From assembly GCA_019637265.1 (NCBI GenBank), contig JAHBVY010000014.1:1-64000 (forward strand): a stretch of 64,000 bases of DNA, written 5' to 3'. The position numbers and the translations under genes are program-made. This document shows positions 33,674-42,953 of this stretch, in pieces. Origin of the DNA: Polyangiaceae bacterium (GTDB lineage: Bacteria > Myxococcota_A > Polyangia > Polyangiales > Polyangiaceae). The notes beneath the pieces are model-generated. The model was not told where the DNA came from, ran no database searches, and was given only the letters and a program-made list of their open reading frames with translations. The stretch's first letter is position 1. Every line of letters starts with the position of its first letter.

Positions 33674-34957
33674 TCAAGGCTTGTTGCGCCTGACGGGCAC
33701 CACCTCCACGCGGGCGGCGGCGTCCTCCGGCATCGAGTAGCTGCCGGGGGAGCCGGGCTTGCTCGCGTCTTGCACCTCGACGCGTGGCTCTGGGCGCGGC
33801 GGCTTCGCAGCCACGTGCTGGATGGGCAGCGAGGGTTGCGTCGGGGTCGTCGAGGGTGAGTTCGCGGTTGGGCTCGTGGCGGTTGGGCTCGCGGCTGCGC
33901 CTTCGCTCGTCGCGGGCGTGGGGCTCGCCTCGGCGGTGGGCTCGTCGTCTTCGACGGGGACCAGGCGCGCGCCGTCGGGGCCGCACAGGTGGAGATCTTC
34001 TTCGGCGGGCTGCAGCGCCTGGGTGCCGAGTGGGCGCGCCGGCTGCGTGCGTCGATTGTCCTCGCGCTGAGCCGCCGGGCGTCCTTGGGGCGCGGTGCGG
34101 AGATCGGCTGGCTTCGGCGCGCTCGTCGCGGAGCGTGGGCGCGCGGCGGGGAGCCCTTCACGCGCCGTGGGCGCGGCTTCGCGCGCGGGCTTGAGCGGGG
34201 CGCGGGCGCTGAGCCGCGGGACTCGTGGATCGGGCTGGGTCTTGCGCGGATCGAGCTGCACTTGGGTCAGGGCACCTGCCAGCTCGGGGGGTGGCGAGGG
34301 GCGCGCTGTTGGCGCTGATACGTGGGGTGCTGCGTCCCCGCTCGGTGAAGGGCGCCGCGTGAGCTCGCCCTGCAGGCGCGCGAGCTCTTCGCTCATGCGC
34401 GTGGCGGCGCGCAGCGCCACGTCGCGCGCTTGCTCGGCCTCCTGCGCTCGCGTGCTCGCGGACGTCAGCTCGCGCCGGAGCCGCTCGAGCTCAGCGCTCG
34501 CGGCGGCTCCCCGTTGGGCTCGGTGGTCGCGCAGCGCGAGCTCGGCCAGCGCGTCATCACGCTCCCGGCGCAGCGCCGTGAGCTCCTGCTCATGATCGTC
34601 GAGGAGCAGCGCCAAGAACGCGTCTTGCTCCTCTTGCAGCGCCACCTGATCGGGGCCCGCCGCGGGGGCGCGCCTCAAGGTTTGGAGCTCGACCTCCAGC
34701 GCGGCGAGGCGCTCGAGGTGACGTCGACCCGAGGCCTCCGCCCGCGCCAGCTCTTGGCGTAGCGTTTCCAGCTCGGAGGTTTGGCTCGAGAGCTCTTGCT
34801 CGAGGTCGTGCGCCGCGGAGCGCAGGCGCGCCAACAAGGCCTGCGCCGCCCGGCTCGACTCGGGGGGAAGCTCGCTCTGCGCTGCGCGCGGCTTCAGCCC
34901 GCTCGTGGGATGCACGGAGGGAGCGTCGGTGGGCTTCGCTTGGGACACGAACCACAC
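33674..34957 (-). CDS. Coiled-coil protein with long Pro/Ala-rich tail
   Basis: A 427-residue protein. Residues about 35-195 are a Glu/Arg/Leu-rich heptad region typical of a long coiled coil; the rest is Pro/Ala/Thr/Ser-rich and probably disordered, with a short PAEEDLHLCGPDGARLVPVE segment holding the only cysteine. No signal peptide. Function unknown. It could be a scaffold; no neighbour suggests which process. Confidence 0.75.
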   Translation of the reverse strand: MWFVSQAKPTDAPSVHPTSGLKPRAAQSELPPESSRAAQALLARLRSAAHDLEQELSSQTSELETLRQELARAEASGRRHLERLAALEVELQTLRRAPAAGPDQVALQEEQDAFLALLLDDHEQELTALRRERDDALAELALRDHRAQRGAAASAELERLRRELTSASTRAQEAEQARDVALRAATRMSEELARLQGELTRRPSPSGDAAPHVSAPTARPSPPPELAGALTQVQLDPRKTQPDPRVPRLSARAPLKPAREAAPTAREGLPAARPRSATSAPKPADLRTAPQGRPAAQREDNRRTQPARPLGTQALQPAEEDLHLCGPDGARLVPVEDDEPTAEASPTPATSEGAAASPTATSPTANSPSTTPTQPSLPIQHVAAKPPRPEPRVEVQDASKPGSPGSYSMPEDAAARVEVVPVRRNKP

Positions 34958-34999
34958 ACACTAGAGCATCCGTGGCCGGACACAAGAGCCTCCCGTGGA

Positions 35000-35017
35000 G
35001 GTGGTTAGACGGTGCCC
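35000..35017 (+). repeat. Dispersed GGTTGGACGGCACCGC repeat, diverged copy
   Basis: GGTGGTTAGACGGTGCCC at this place is a degraded member of the family. The stretch 35040-35165 that follows has four loose repeats of a GCTCGGTCATTGAGCTCACC-like unit reaching the 3' end of the esterase gene. Confidence 0.4.
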
Positions 35018-35139
35018 AAGCGGGTTGGTGCGCTGGCAGACGGCTCCAGTCACTCAGCAGCTCGGCCGCGGGCGGCTTGGTCGTCGAGTGGCTCGGTCAT
35101 TGAGCTCACCTCATTGAGCTTGGCCATTGGGCGGCTCAC

Positions 35140-36231
35140 TCATTGCGCTGCCCGGTCATTCAGCGCTTCGCCGAGCCCTCGACTGATCTGGTGCAGCGCT
35201 TCGTCAGCGTCCGGGACCACTCCCGTCAGGTTGGCGAAGCCGTGCACCAGGGAGTCGAAGCACACGTCCACCGTGGGGACGCCGGCTCCGCCGAGGCGCT
35301 TCGCGTAGGCGCGCCCCTCGTCACGCAGCACGTCGAAGCCCGCCGTGTAGATGTGAGCTGGGGCGAGCCCGGTGAGATCTTCGGTGAGCCCAGGGGAGGC
35401 GAGCGGGTCCAGCGTGAAGTCCCCCGCGCCGAAGTAGAGGTCACGGAACCAGACGAGATCGGGACCCTCCAGCAGGTAGCCCCGGCTGAAGGTGGTCACG
35501 CTCGCTGTCTGGAGTCGGAAGTCGAGCCCGGGGTAGAGCAGGAGCTGGAGCGCGGGGGCGATGGGCTCGTGGCGCAGCGCCTGGCACACCACCGCCGAGA
35601 GGTTCCCGCCGGCGCTGTCACCACCCACCGCGAGGCGCGCTGGGTCCAGGCCGAGGGCGCCCGCGTGCTCGCCCAGCCAGCGGAAGGCGGCGATGGCGTC
35701 GAGCGGCGCCGTGGGGAAATGATGCTCGGGGGCGAGGCGGTACTCGACGGAGCACACCGTGACCCCGGAGTCGTCAGCCAAGCGCCGCGCCACCTTGTCG
35801 TGGGTGTCGATGTCGCCGAGCACCCAGCCGCCGCCGTGGAGCCACAGCAAGGCAGGGCCGCCGGGCTTCGCGCCGTGGGGGGTGTAGAGGCGCGCCCTGA
35901 GCTTCGTCTGGGTGATGTTCGGCGCCGAGCCGCTGGGGATCCAGGTGTCGTGCACGCGGCGCATGGGGCGCGCCTCCCCGCCGAGCGCCTTCCAGGTGAT
36001 CTTCGAGAGCGCCCGCGCGCTCTCGGGGGTTTGGCCATGGGCGAGCGAGGGCCCCAGCGCGCGCGTGAGGCGGGTGAGCAGCGCGAGCTGAGGCGCCAGG
36101 GTGAGGCCCTCCACCACGTGAGGCCCCCCGGCGAGGCGCCGCAGTGTGCGCGGAGGCAACGCCAGCACGCGGCGCAGCGCCGGGAGCTGGAGTGGGAGGG
36201 TGGCGCTGACGAGGCGCGCGGCCAAGGCCAT
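35140..36231 (-). CDS. Alpha/beta hydrolase, hormone-sensitive-lipase family
   Basis: A 363-residue esterase/lipase-like enzyme. It has the oxyanion motif HGGGWVLGD, the EYRLAPEHHFPTAPLD block and the nucleophile motif GGDSAGGN, all typical of the HSL (lipase family IV) group; the C-terminal HGFANLTG contains the catalytic histidine. The ATG at 36231 begins two bases after the protease stop, so translation is probably coupled to that gene. The substrate is not evident. Confidence 0.92.
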   Translation of the reverse strand: MALAARLVSATLPLQLPALRRVLALPPRTLRRLAGGPHVVEGLTLAPQLALLTRLTRALGPSLAHGQTPESARALSKITWKALGGEARPMRRVHDTWIPSGSAPNITQTKLRARLYTPHGAKPGGPALLWLHGGGWVLGDIDTHDKVARRLADDSGVTVCSVEYRLAPEHHFPTAPLDAIAAFRWLGEHAGALGLDPARLAVGGDSAGGNLSAVVCQALRHEPIAPALQLLLYPGLDFRLQTASVTTFSRGYLLEGPDLVWFRDLYFGAGDFTLDPLASPGLTEDLTGLAPAHIYTAGFDVLRDEGRAYAKRLGGAGVPTVDVCFDSLVHGFANLTGVVPDADEALHQISRGLGEALNDRAAQ

Positions 36232-36233
36232 CG

Positions 36234-38537
36234 TCAGCGCCTCCGCCGCACCCAGAGGCCGAGGCCAAGCAGTAAGCCGAGCAGACCACCCAGGTGCGGC
36301 GCCGACGACCGACCTTGAGTCTTCGAGTCGGCGACGCGGCAGCCGCAACCACCGCCGGAGACGTCGCCCTCATCCGTCAGCTGGCTCGAGCCCGCGCTGC
36401 CAGCGACCCCCGCCGTGCCCTCGAGCCCCGCGCTGCCGCCCGCGCCGGTGCCCGCCGTACCGGCGCTGCCGCCCGCGCCGCCGGCGCCACCCGCGCCGCC
36501 CGTGCTCGGCTCGCCCAGGTGCGTGACGCTGATCTCCGGCGAGCTGAAGGGGCAGTTCTGGTGCGACAGGACCACGTAATACTCCGCGGTCGGGTCGAAG
36601 GGCGGATTGCTGTCGGCGTCGATCACGATCTCGCCCGCCCTGCCGGTGAGGCCCGCCACCGAGTAGTCATAGTCCCGTACCTCGGGGATGAAGCCTTGGC
36701 GGCTCATGCCCACGTGCTGCCCTTTGCGCACGTAGATCCCCCAGTCGAGGTCCCCGCTGCCTTGCGGCAACAGGTTCACGTCGAAGCGGATGCCGTGAGC
36801 GCCAGTGTCTGCCTGGGAGACGAAGTGAAACAGGCTCGTTAGGGTCACGAACTGCTTGGCCGATTGGCAGCCACCGCCCAGCAGCTGGGCGACCATGTCG
36901 AGGCCCAGCATGTTGGTGGCGACGGGGCTGCCCGCCTCGAGGGGCAGCACGTTGTCGCACTGATCCAACCCGCGCGCCGTGACGGCGGCCTCCACCGTCG
37001 TGAGATCGGCGGCCGTCAGTGTGCCCGCCTGTTCCATGGCCGCGGCCGTTTGCTTGAGCCCGCGCCCGAAGTCCCCGAAGGTGCTGGTGGTGGTGAGCAG
37101 GCTCGCGGCCCCCCACACCAGCTGATCGGCCACCTCTTTCCCGAGCTCCTCGCGGAGGTGCCAGCCCAGGTTCCCGATCAGCTCGCCGTCGGCGTGCACC
37201 TCACCGACCATGTCGCTGGGGCAGGTCTTGGTGGGCGCCGCGAGGTTGCGCTGCGCCCCGAGGGCGCCGAGCGAGGTCTCCCCGAGCAGCGGGTCGCCGT
37301 TCTCGGAGCAGGCGAAGTAGTCGCTGATCCCCTCGTCGATGGAGCCACCCCAGGGGGACAGCCCGTAGGCGCTCGTCGCGACCTGACCGCCGTTGTACCC
37401 GATGGCGTTGTGGCTCACGTAGTGCGTGAACTCGTGGAGGAAGACGTCGCTGTCGAGGGCGAAGTCCACGACGCTGCCCTGCCCGATGCCGATCAAGTTC
37501 GGCGCGCGGAAGTCGCCGGTGATGCCCTGGGGCGAGAAGAAGGCGTTGTCCATCAGCGAGCCGTTGTCCTGCACGTTGGCGACGGCGGTCAGCTTCCAGC
37601 TCGCGGCGCTCATGTCCACCGCGAGGTTCGCCTCGTAGAACTCCTTCATCCGCGTCAGGTGGTAATAGAGGTTGACCTGGGCGAAGGCGTCCTCGGTGTC
37701 GCGCGGGTTGGTCGGCGGGTCGTAGAGGAAATCCTCTCCCGAGTTGGGCCCCACCTCCTGCACCACCGTGATCGACCCGCGGTTGATGTCGCCGCCGCTG
37801 TAGTTGGTGACCGTCAGGTGACCGTTCCAACCGGTCAGGCGCTGGGGATCGCTCGCGACGAGCTCCAGGAGCTCGACGTCCTCCAGGTTCGGGGTGGTGA
37901 CGGGATCACGCGGGTAGACGCGGCCATGGGCGTGCACCGCGCGCGGCGCCTGCCCGTGGATGACGCCGCTCTTCGCGTTCACGTAGGTGCGCCAGCCACC
38001 ATCGACCGTGGGGATGTCGACTCGCCAAACCAGGATGCCCCCCACGCTGTCGTCGCGGAGCACCCCCAGCTCGGTCTCCGCGGGCGCGATGTTCATGCTG
38101 AGCCTCGGGTTGTGGCGGGCGAACTCGACAGCATGCCTGAGCGCCTCTGCGGGAGAGAGGGCAGGGTTCGGAGCGACGTGGAGTGACCTCGCGACGTCGA
38201 CCACCACGCTGTCCACCCGGCCGCCCGCCGTGCGCACCACCACGTGGCTATCGAACACCGGGAGCCCCTGGTGGCGCTGGCTGAAGCGCACCGTGCGGAT
38301 CCCGCCGAGGGCGAGCTCACGCTGGAGGCTCAGCTCCGCGCGCTCGAGCCCGAAGGCGCGCCGCTCGGTTTGGAGCAGGCGCTCCGCCAGCTTGGCGGCG
38401 GGCGCCGAGCTCGCGATGGGCGTCAGCGCGCGCGCCGACGCGGGCAGATCGTTCGGGCCGTACCAGGTGGCGGCGGCGGCGCTCCCCGCTTGGAGCAGGC
38501 AGGCGGTGACGGCGAAGAGGGCGATGGGACGGCGCAT
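36234..38537 (-). CDS. Secreted M36/thermolysin-type metalloprotease with MYXO-CTERM-like tail
   Basis: A 767-residue secreted protein. After the signal peptide (LLQAGSAAAA) comes a fungalysin/thermolysin propeptide-like region, then a metalloprotease core with zinc motif H368-E-F-T-H372 and the third ligand region with E402 in GGSIDEGISDYFA. A Gly/Ala-rich linker leads to a GGGCGC cysteine motif, a hydrophobic segment and a terminal RRRR, as in MYXO-CTERM sorting signals. The ATG at 38537 gives the signal peptide. Confidence 0.92.
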   Translation of the reverse strand: MRRPIALFAVTACLLQAGSAAAATWYGPNDLPASARALTPIASSAPAAKLAERLLQTERRAFGLERAELSLQRELALGGIRTVRFSQRHQGLPVFDSHVVVRTAGGRVDSVVVDVARSLHVAPNPALSPAEALRHAVEFARHNPRLSMNIAPAETELGVLRDDSVGGILVWRVDIPTVDGGWRTYVNAKSGVIHGQAPRAVHAHGRVYPRDPVTTPNLEDVELLELVASDPQRLTGWNGHLTVTNYSGGDINRGSITVVQEVGPNSGEDFLYDPPTNPRDTEDAFAQVNLYYHLTRMKEFYEANLAVDMSAASWKLTAVANVQDNGSLMDNAFFSPQGITGDFRAPNLIGIGQGSVVDFALDSDVFLHEFTHYVSHNAIGYNGGQVATSAYGLSPWGGSIDEGISDYFACSENGDPLLGETSLGALGAQRNLAAPTKTCPSDMVGEVHADGELIGNLGWHLREELGKEVADQLVWGAASLLTTTSTFGDFGRGLKQTAAAMEQAGTLTAADLTTVEAAVTARGLDQCDNVLPLEAGSPVATNMLGLDMVAQLLGGGCQSAKQFVTLTSLFHFVSQADTGAHGIRFDVNLLPQGSGDLDWGIYVRKGQHVGMSRQGFIPEVRDYDYSVAGLTGRAGEIVIDADSNPPFDPTAEYYVVLSHQNCPFSSPEISVTHLGEPSTGGAGGAGGAGGSAGTAGTGAGGSAGLEGTAGVAGSAGSSQLTDEGDVSGGGCGCRVADSKTQGRSSAPHLGGLLGLLLGLGLWVRRRR

Positions 38538-38790
38538 GGCGGAGCCTTTGGTGAGGAGGAGGCGAGCGCTCGGCGCGGCGATCGCGCGGGCGCCCCGACT
38601 GCCTATCACGGATCGGCCGCAGCCCCCCCGCGTCTGGAGGCTCTGGTTCCCCCGCGGGGGATCGGCGGACTTCAGTGCTGCGCGTCGCGGGGAGTTGTCT
38701 CAACCTGCCTCGCCTCATCGCTGCCCTCGGGCGCTCGCGACCGATTAGGGGCCCATGCCGCCGCGCGGCTCGGGCTATGATGCCCCCCCG

Positions 38791-39789
38791 ATGCGGTCCC
38801 CCGGCTCCTCCCGCTTGGCTCGCTCACGTTCGCTGCTGGCCTGGAGCCGCGCGGCGCGCGCTGCCCTGCTCGGTTTCGTCGCGGCGCCCGGCCTGGCGCT
38901 CAGCCTCTCGGGGTGCAGCTGCGATGAAGAGCGCGCGCCGGCGCCCACGCCCTCGGCGCAAGAGGCGGAGCCCGCCATGCCGCCGGCGCGGCCGATCCAG
39001 GAGGTGAGCTTCTCGGCGGAAGACGGGGTGCCGCTCTCGGCGGAGCTGTTGCCAGGCATCCAACCGGACGACCCGCTCGTGGTGGTGGTGCATCGCTTCC
39101 ATGGCGATCGCGCGGAGTGGAAGGACTTGCTTCAGCGGCTCTCGCAGCAAACGGTGGGGCTCAGGGTGGTGAGCCTGGATTTGCGTGGGCACGGGGCGAG
39201 CCATCGCGACGCGGAGGGGGGTGTGCTGAGCTCGGGCGCGCTGTCACGCGAGCAGATCCCCAAGCTGCAGCGCGACGTGGAGGCCGCGATTCAGTTCGGC
39301 AAGCGAGACGTCAGCCCGGCTTTCGTGGTGCTGATCGGCAGCTCGCTCGGCGCGACCTTGGTGGCGCAGGTGGCCGCGAAGAGGCCTGACGTGAAGGCGT
39401 TGGTGCTGATTTCTCCGGGCGCGCTGCTCGAGGGACAAGACGTGTACTCCGCTTACGCCGAGGTCAGGCACCTCCCCACGCTGTTCGCGGTGGGGCGCGG
39501 TGACAACGTCTCCAGCGCGCCGATCGGCTCCTTGAAGCAGATGGCCAAGCGCGGTGAGCTGAAGGAGTACGACAGCCCGCATCACGGCGGGCTGCAGCTC
39601 GGCAACAGCGTGCCGCAGCTGTGGCACGACGTGGAGGGTTGGTTGCTCACGGTGCGGCGCACGGTAGACAGCGCCGCTGCCGATGCGGCGGACGCCGGGG
39701 CGGGGGACCCGGTGGACGATCAAGCTGACGGAATGAGCCGTGCACCTGACGCGCCGAACGACGCGGCAGCGCAGGCGGAGGGGGAGTGA
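38791..39789 (+). CDS. Lipoprotein with alpha/beta-hydrolase domain, first gene of the chemosensory operon
   Basis: A 332-residue protein with a signal sequence and lipobox LSLSGCSC, then an alpha/beta-hydrolase core: VVVVHRFHGDRAEW oxyanion region, LDLRGHGAS, IGSSLGATL with nucleophile S185 and a terminal SPHHGG histidine. It has an acidic Asp/Ala-rich tail. The stop codon overlaps the cheY start (GTGATG), so it is the first cistron of the operon. The ATG at 38791 is chosen from the signal peptide. Confidence 0.8.
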   Translation: MRSPGSSRLARSRSLLAWSRAARAALLGFVAAPGLALSLSGCSCDEERAPAPTPSAQEAEPAMPPARPIQEVSFSAEDGVPLSAELLPGIQPDDPLVVVVHRFHGDRAEWKDLLQRLSQQTVGLRVVSLDLRGHGASHRDAEGGVLSSGALSREQIPKLQRDVEAAIQFGKRDVSPAFVVLIGSSLGATLVAQVAAKRPDVKALVLISPGALLEGQDVYSAYAEVRHLPTLFAVGRGDNVSSAPIGSLKQMAKRGELKEYDSPHHGGLQLGNSVPQLWHDVEGWLLTVRRTVDSAAADAADAGAGDPVDDQADGMSRAPDAPNDAAAQAEGE

Positions 39790-40286
39790 TGCGGGTCCTG
39801 GTGGTCGAGGATTCAGCCAGCATGCGCTCCTTCGTGCGGAGCGCGCTCGAGTCCGAGCCGAGCTTCGACGAGGTGGAGGTGGTGGAGGCCGCCAGCGGCT
39901 TCGACGCGCTGCGGCTGCTGCCGAGGGGGCCGTACCAGCTGGTGATCACCGACATCAACATGCCGGACATCAACGGGCTCGAGCTGCTGCGCTTCATCCG
40001 CACCAGCGCGCGGCACCCAGACGTGCCGGTGCTCATCATCTCCACCCAGCGCTCCGAACGCGATCGGGAGCGCGGCCTGGCGCTCGGCGCGACGGGCTAC
40101 CTGGTGAAGCCGTTCAGCGCGGAGGCGCTGTGCGAGGAGGTCGCGCGGCAGATCAGAGCAGCTGACGACGCGGCGCAGGGCTCGAATGCGCCGCAGGGCT
40201 CGAATGCGCCGCCTGATGGTGCGCTCGCCGAGCCCAAGCCTGGCGCTGCGGGGCGGGCGGGTGATGAGGGGGAGCCCGATGGTTGA
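39789..40286 (+). CDS. cheY: CheY-like response regulator
   Basis: A single receiver domain: acidic pair VVEDSASMRS, phosphoacceptor D55 in LVITDINMPDING, conserved Thr/Ser in IISTQRSE and Lys in LVKPFS. After residue 125 a low-complexity tail follows containing two copies of an 18-base unit. It probably takes phosphate from the adjacent CheA. The stop overlaps the cheA start by eight bases. A GTG at 39786 would add one residue. Confidence 0.92.
   Translation: MRVLVVEDSASMRSFVRSALESEPSFDEVEVVEAASGFDALRLLPRGPYQLVITDINMPDINGLELLRFIRTSARHPDVPVLIISTQRSERDRERGLALGATGYLVKPFSAEALCEEVARQIRAADDAAQGSNAPQGSNAPPDGALAEPKPGAAGRAGDEGEPDG
40175..40210 (+). repeat. 18-bp tandem duplication in the CheY tail
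   Basis: GCAGGGCTCGAATGCGCC occurs twice back to back (40175-40192 and 40193-40210), adding QGSNAP twice to the receiver's C-terminal tail. Confidence 0.9.
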
Positions 40287-42399
40287 GCTCGGTGACAAAG
40301 CGCGCGAGGAGTTCTTCAGTGAGGCTCAGGAGATCATCGAGCAGCTGAGCCGGAGCCTGCTCAGCTTGGACGCCGCCGAGCGGGGCGGGAAGAGCGACCC
40401 GTCGCTCATCAACGAGGCGTTCCGCGCGGTGCACACGCTGAAGGGCCTGGCGGGGCTGTTCGGCGCCAGCCGGATGGGGCAGCTCAGCCACGAGCTGGAG
40501 GACATCTTGGATGACCTTCGCCTCGGGCGGCTCGCCCTCAGCGCGCGCGTGCTCGATCTGCTGTTCGCCGCCGTGGAGACCTATGGGCAGGTGCTGAGCG
40601 CGGAGCGCGAGCAGAGCTTGGAGTCGCTGCCCGGGCTCGATGAGTTGCTCGAGCGCGTCCGCGGCGTGCGTCAGGCGCCGGCGGCCACCAGCCACCCGAT
40701 CGCCGAGTATGAGCTCGATCCAGGGGTGCTCGCGGTGCTCACGGAGTACGAGGAGCATCGCCTGCGCTCGAGCGTGGAGCATGGCCTCGGGCTGTTCCGG
40801 CTGCGGGTGGAGTTCGACCTCGCGACCATCGATAAGGCGCTGGAGGACATCAAGCAGCGCGGTAAGGCGCACGGGGAGATCATCACCTACCTGCCCACGG
40901 GGGAGGCGAGTCGGCCTGACACCATCGAGCTCGATCTGCTGATGGCATCGACCGACACCCTGACCACGCTGCGCGCGTCGCTGGCCGATGATCACGTGAC
41001 GATCGACGAGGTGCCGCGCCGCCGCATCGCGACCAGCGTCACCATCCCCCCCGAAGAAGCTCGCTCCGAGGAGGGCCTCGCGCGGGCGCGCTCCGAAGCG
41101 GTGCGCTCCGAGATCAGCCAGGAGCCCGTGGAGCCTGGCGGGGGCGCGCTGGACGCCAGCCTTCGCAGCGTGACCCAGACGGTGCGGGTGGACATCCGCA
41201 AGCTCGACCACCTGATGAACATCGTGGGTGAGCTCGCCATCGTGCGCGGCGCGGTGGCGCGCACCGCCGAGCGCCTGCGCGCCGAGGGTCAGCGCCAACT
41301 GGCCTCCGAGCTGGCCCGCCTGCATCGCACCTTCGATCGGCGCCTGAGCGAGATGCAGGAGGGGATCTTGGAGGTGCGGATGGTGCCGCTCGGGCAGGTG
41401 TTCGATCGCCTGGCTCGGGTGGTGCGCCAGATCAGCCGCGAGGTGGGCAAGGAGATCCGCCTGGTGATCACCGGCGCGGAGACGGAGATAGACAAGCTCA
41501 TCGTGGAGGAGCTCAGCGACCCGCTGATGCACATGATCCGGAACGCCATCGATCACGGCATCGAGGGGACACTGCAGCGTGAATCCGTGGGGAAACCGGC
41601 CGCCGGCACCATCGCCCTGAACGCGTACCAGAAGGGCAACCACGTCATGATCGAGATCGAGGATGACGGGGCGGGGGTGGACGACGTGGCGCTGGTGCGC
41701 CGCGCGGTGGAGGGCGGCAAGCTGGACCCGGCGGAGGTGGGCGACCTGAGCCGCGACGAGATCTTGGGGCTCATGTTCTTGCCCGGGGTGAGCACCCGAG
41801 AGGAGGCGGGGGACCTCAGCGGGCGCGGTGTGGGGATGGACGTCGTGAAGACGAACATCAGCAAGCTCGGTGGGGTCATCGACGTGCAGTCGGAGATGGG
41901 CATCGGCACCAAGATGACCATCACCTTGCCGATCACGCTGGCCATCGTGAGCGCCCTGGTGATCCGGGTGGGGGTGCAGGTGTTCGCGATCCCGCTCAGC
42001 AGCGTGAGCGAGGCGATCGCCTTCGAGGAGGCGCACGTCCGCGTGGTGGACACGCGCGAGGTGATGACGCTGCGCGGGCGGACGTTGCCGCTCTGTCGCC
42101 TGCGTCAGTTGTTCCAGTTGCCTGACGAGCGCCAAGGGCGCGGCTTCGTGGTGGTGACGGAGGTGGGCAGCCGGCGCCTGGGGCTGGTGGTGGATCACCT
42201 GGTGGGGCAGCAGGACATCGTCATCAAGGCGCTCGGGGAGTCGCTCGCCAGGGTGCGAGGGATCGCTGGAGCGACGGAGATGGAAGATCAGAAGGTGGCG
42301 CTAGTGCTCGACACCGCGGCGCTGATGGAAGAGGTGCTGGTGGGGCTCGAGGCGCGGGAGCTGAGCGAGCGCCGGGAGGACAGGCGATGGGCCAGATGA
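40279..42399 (+). CDS. cheA: Chemotaxis histidine kinase CheA
   Basis: A 706-residue hybrid-free CheA. The HPt domain has the phosphorylated histidine H52 in FRAVHTLKGLAGLFG. A dimerisation domain, the HATPase (NAIDHGIEG N-box, GRGVGMDVVK G-box) and a C-terminal CheW-like domain follow. The region between HPt and dimer domain (about residues 130-290) does not match the usual P2. The start is taken at 40279 because it overlaps the cheY stop and gives a normal HPt N-terminus. Confidence 0.97.
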   Translation: MVELGDKAREEFFSEAQEIIEQLSRSLLSLDAAERGGKSDPSLINEAFRAVHTLKGLAGLFGASRMGQLSHELEDILDDLRLGRLALSARVLDLLFAAVETYGQVLSAEREQSLESLPGLDELLERVRGVRQAPAATSHPIAEYELDPGVLAVLTEYEEHRLRSSVEHGLGLFRLRVEFDLATIDKALEDIKQRGKAHGEIITYLPTGEASRPDTIELDLLMASTDTLTTLRASLADDHVTIDEVPRRRIATSVTIPPEEARSEEGLARARSEAVRSEISQEPVEPGGGALDASLRSVTQTVRVDIRKLDHLMNIVGELAIVRGAVARTAERLRAEGQRQLASELARLHRTFDRRLSEMQEGILEVRMVPLGQVFDRLARVVRQISREVGKEIRLVITGAETEIDKLIVEELSDPLMHMIRNAIDHGIEGTLQRESVGKPAAGTIALNAYQKGNHVMIEIEDDGAGVDDVALVRRAVEGGKLDPAEVGDLSRDEILGLMFLPGVSTREEAGDLSGRGVGMDVVKTNISKLGGVIDVQSEMGIGTKMTITLPITLAIVSALVIRVGVQVFAIPLSSVSEAIAFEEAHVRVVDTREVMTLRGRTLPLCRLRQLFQLPDERQGRGFVVVTEVGSRRLGLVVDHLVGQQDIVIKALGESLARVRGIAGATEMEDQKVALVLDTAALMEEVLVGLEARELSERREDRRWAR

Positions 42400-42878
42400 C
42401 GGCGCGGCGCTCCGCGCAGCTCGCGGAGGCGGCGGAGCGCGGGCTGGTGCACGAGTACCTGGCCTTCGTGCTCGCGGGTGAGCTCTACGCGGTCGATCTG
42501 GCGCGCGTCCGCGAGATCTTGAGCCCACCGCCGATCACCTTGGTGCCACGCGCGGGGCGCGAGGTGCTCGGCGTGTGCAGCGTGCGCGGGCTCCTGGTCA
42601 CGGTGGTGGACTTGCGGCTTCGGCTCCGGTTGCCGGCCGCGCCGGTGACGCGCCGGAGCCGCATCTTGCTCGCGCTGGCCAACTCGGGGGAGGTGGTGGG
42701 CTTGATGGTCGATGAGGTGAAGCAGGTGGTCAGGTTGGCTGAGTCGGAGCTGGAGCTCGCGCAAGGGGTGCTCGGCGGGGACGTCGCGGAGCACGTGATG
42801 GGGATCGCGCGGCCCGCGGGCGCGGTGCTGGTGCTGCTCGATCTCGGGGCGATCGTGTCGGGAGCGGCCCGTGGCTAG
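42387..42878 (+). CDS. cheW: CheW-type coupling protein, first copy
   Basis: A 163-residue CheW. The EYLAFVLAGELYAVDLARVREIL opening, PRAGREVLGVCSVRGLLVTVVDLRLRLR core and LMVDEVKQVVRL segment are typical. It connects CheA to a receptor. The start overlaps the cheA stop by 13 bases. The downstream gap of 75 bases contains a dispersed palindromic element. Confidence 0.95.
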   Translation: MGQMTARRSAQLAEAAERGLVHEYLAFVLAGELYAVDLARVREILSPPPITLVPRAGREVLGVCSVRGLLVTVVDLRLRLRLPAAPVTRRSRILLALANSGEVVGLMVDEVKQVVRLAESELELAQGVLGGDVAEHVMGIARPAGAVLVLLDLGAIVSGAARG

Positions 42879-42884
42879 CGCGCC

Positions 42885-42935
42885 TCGTCGTCCACTGGAG
42901 CGCGATGAGCGGCGAACCGTTCGTCACACTGACGT
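42885..42935 (+). repeat. Dispersed palindromic element, copy 4, inside the che operon
   Basis: CGTCGTCCACTGGAGCGCGA and the core GAGCGGCGAACCGTTCGTCA match the other copies of the family. It fills the only real gap in an otherwise overlapping operon, between the two cheW genes. Confidence 0.65.
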
Positions 42936-42953
42936 CCGCTGCGGAGGCGACGC

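Noticed and set aside
33508-34161. Minus-strand frame overlapping the coiled-coil gene's 3' end
   Set aside because: It runs in another frame of the same strand, is Arg/Pro-rich and shows no domain; the coiled-coil frame is consistent.
40153-42198. Minus-strand frame of about 680 codons across cheA
   Set aside because: It is His/Gln/Leu-rich antisense text and overlaps an unambiguous CheA.
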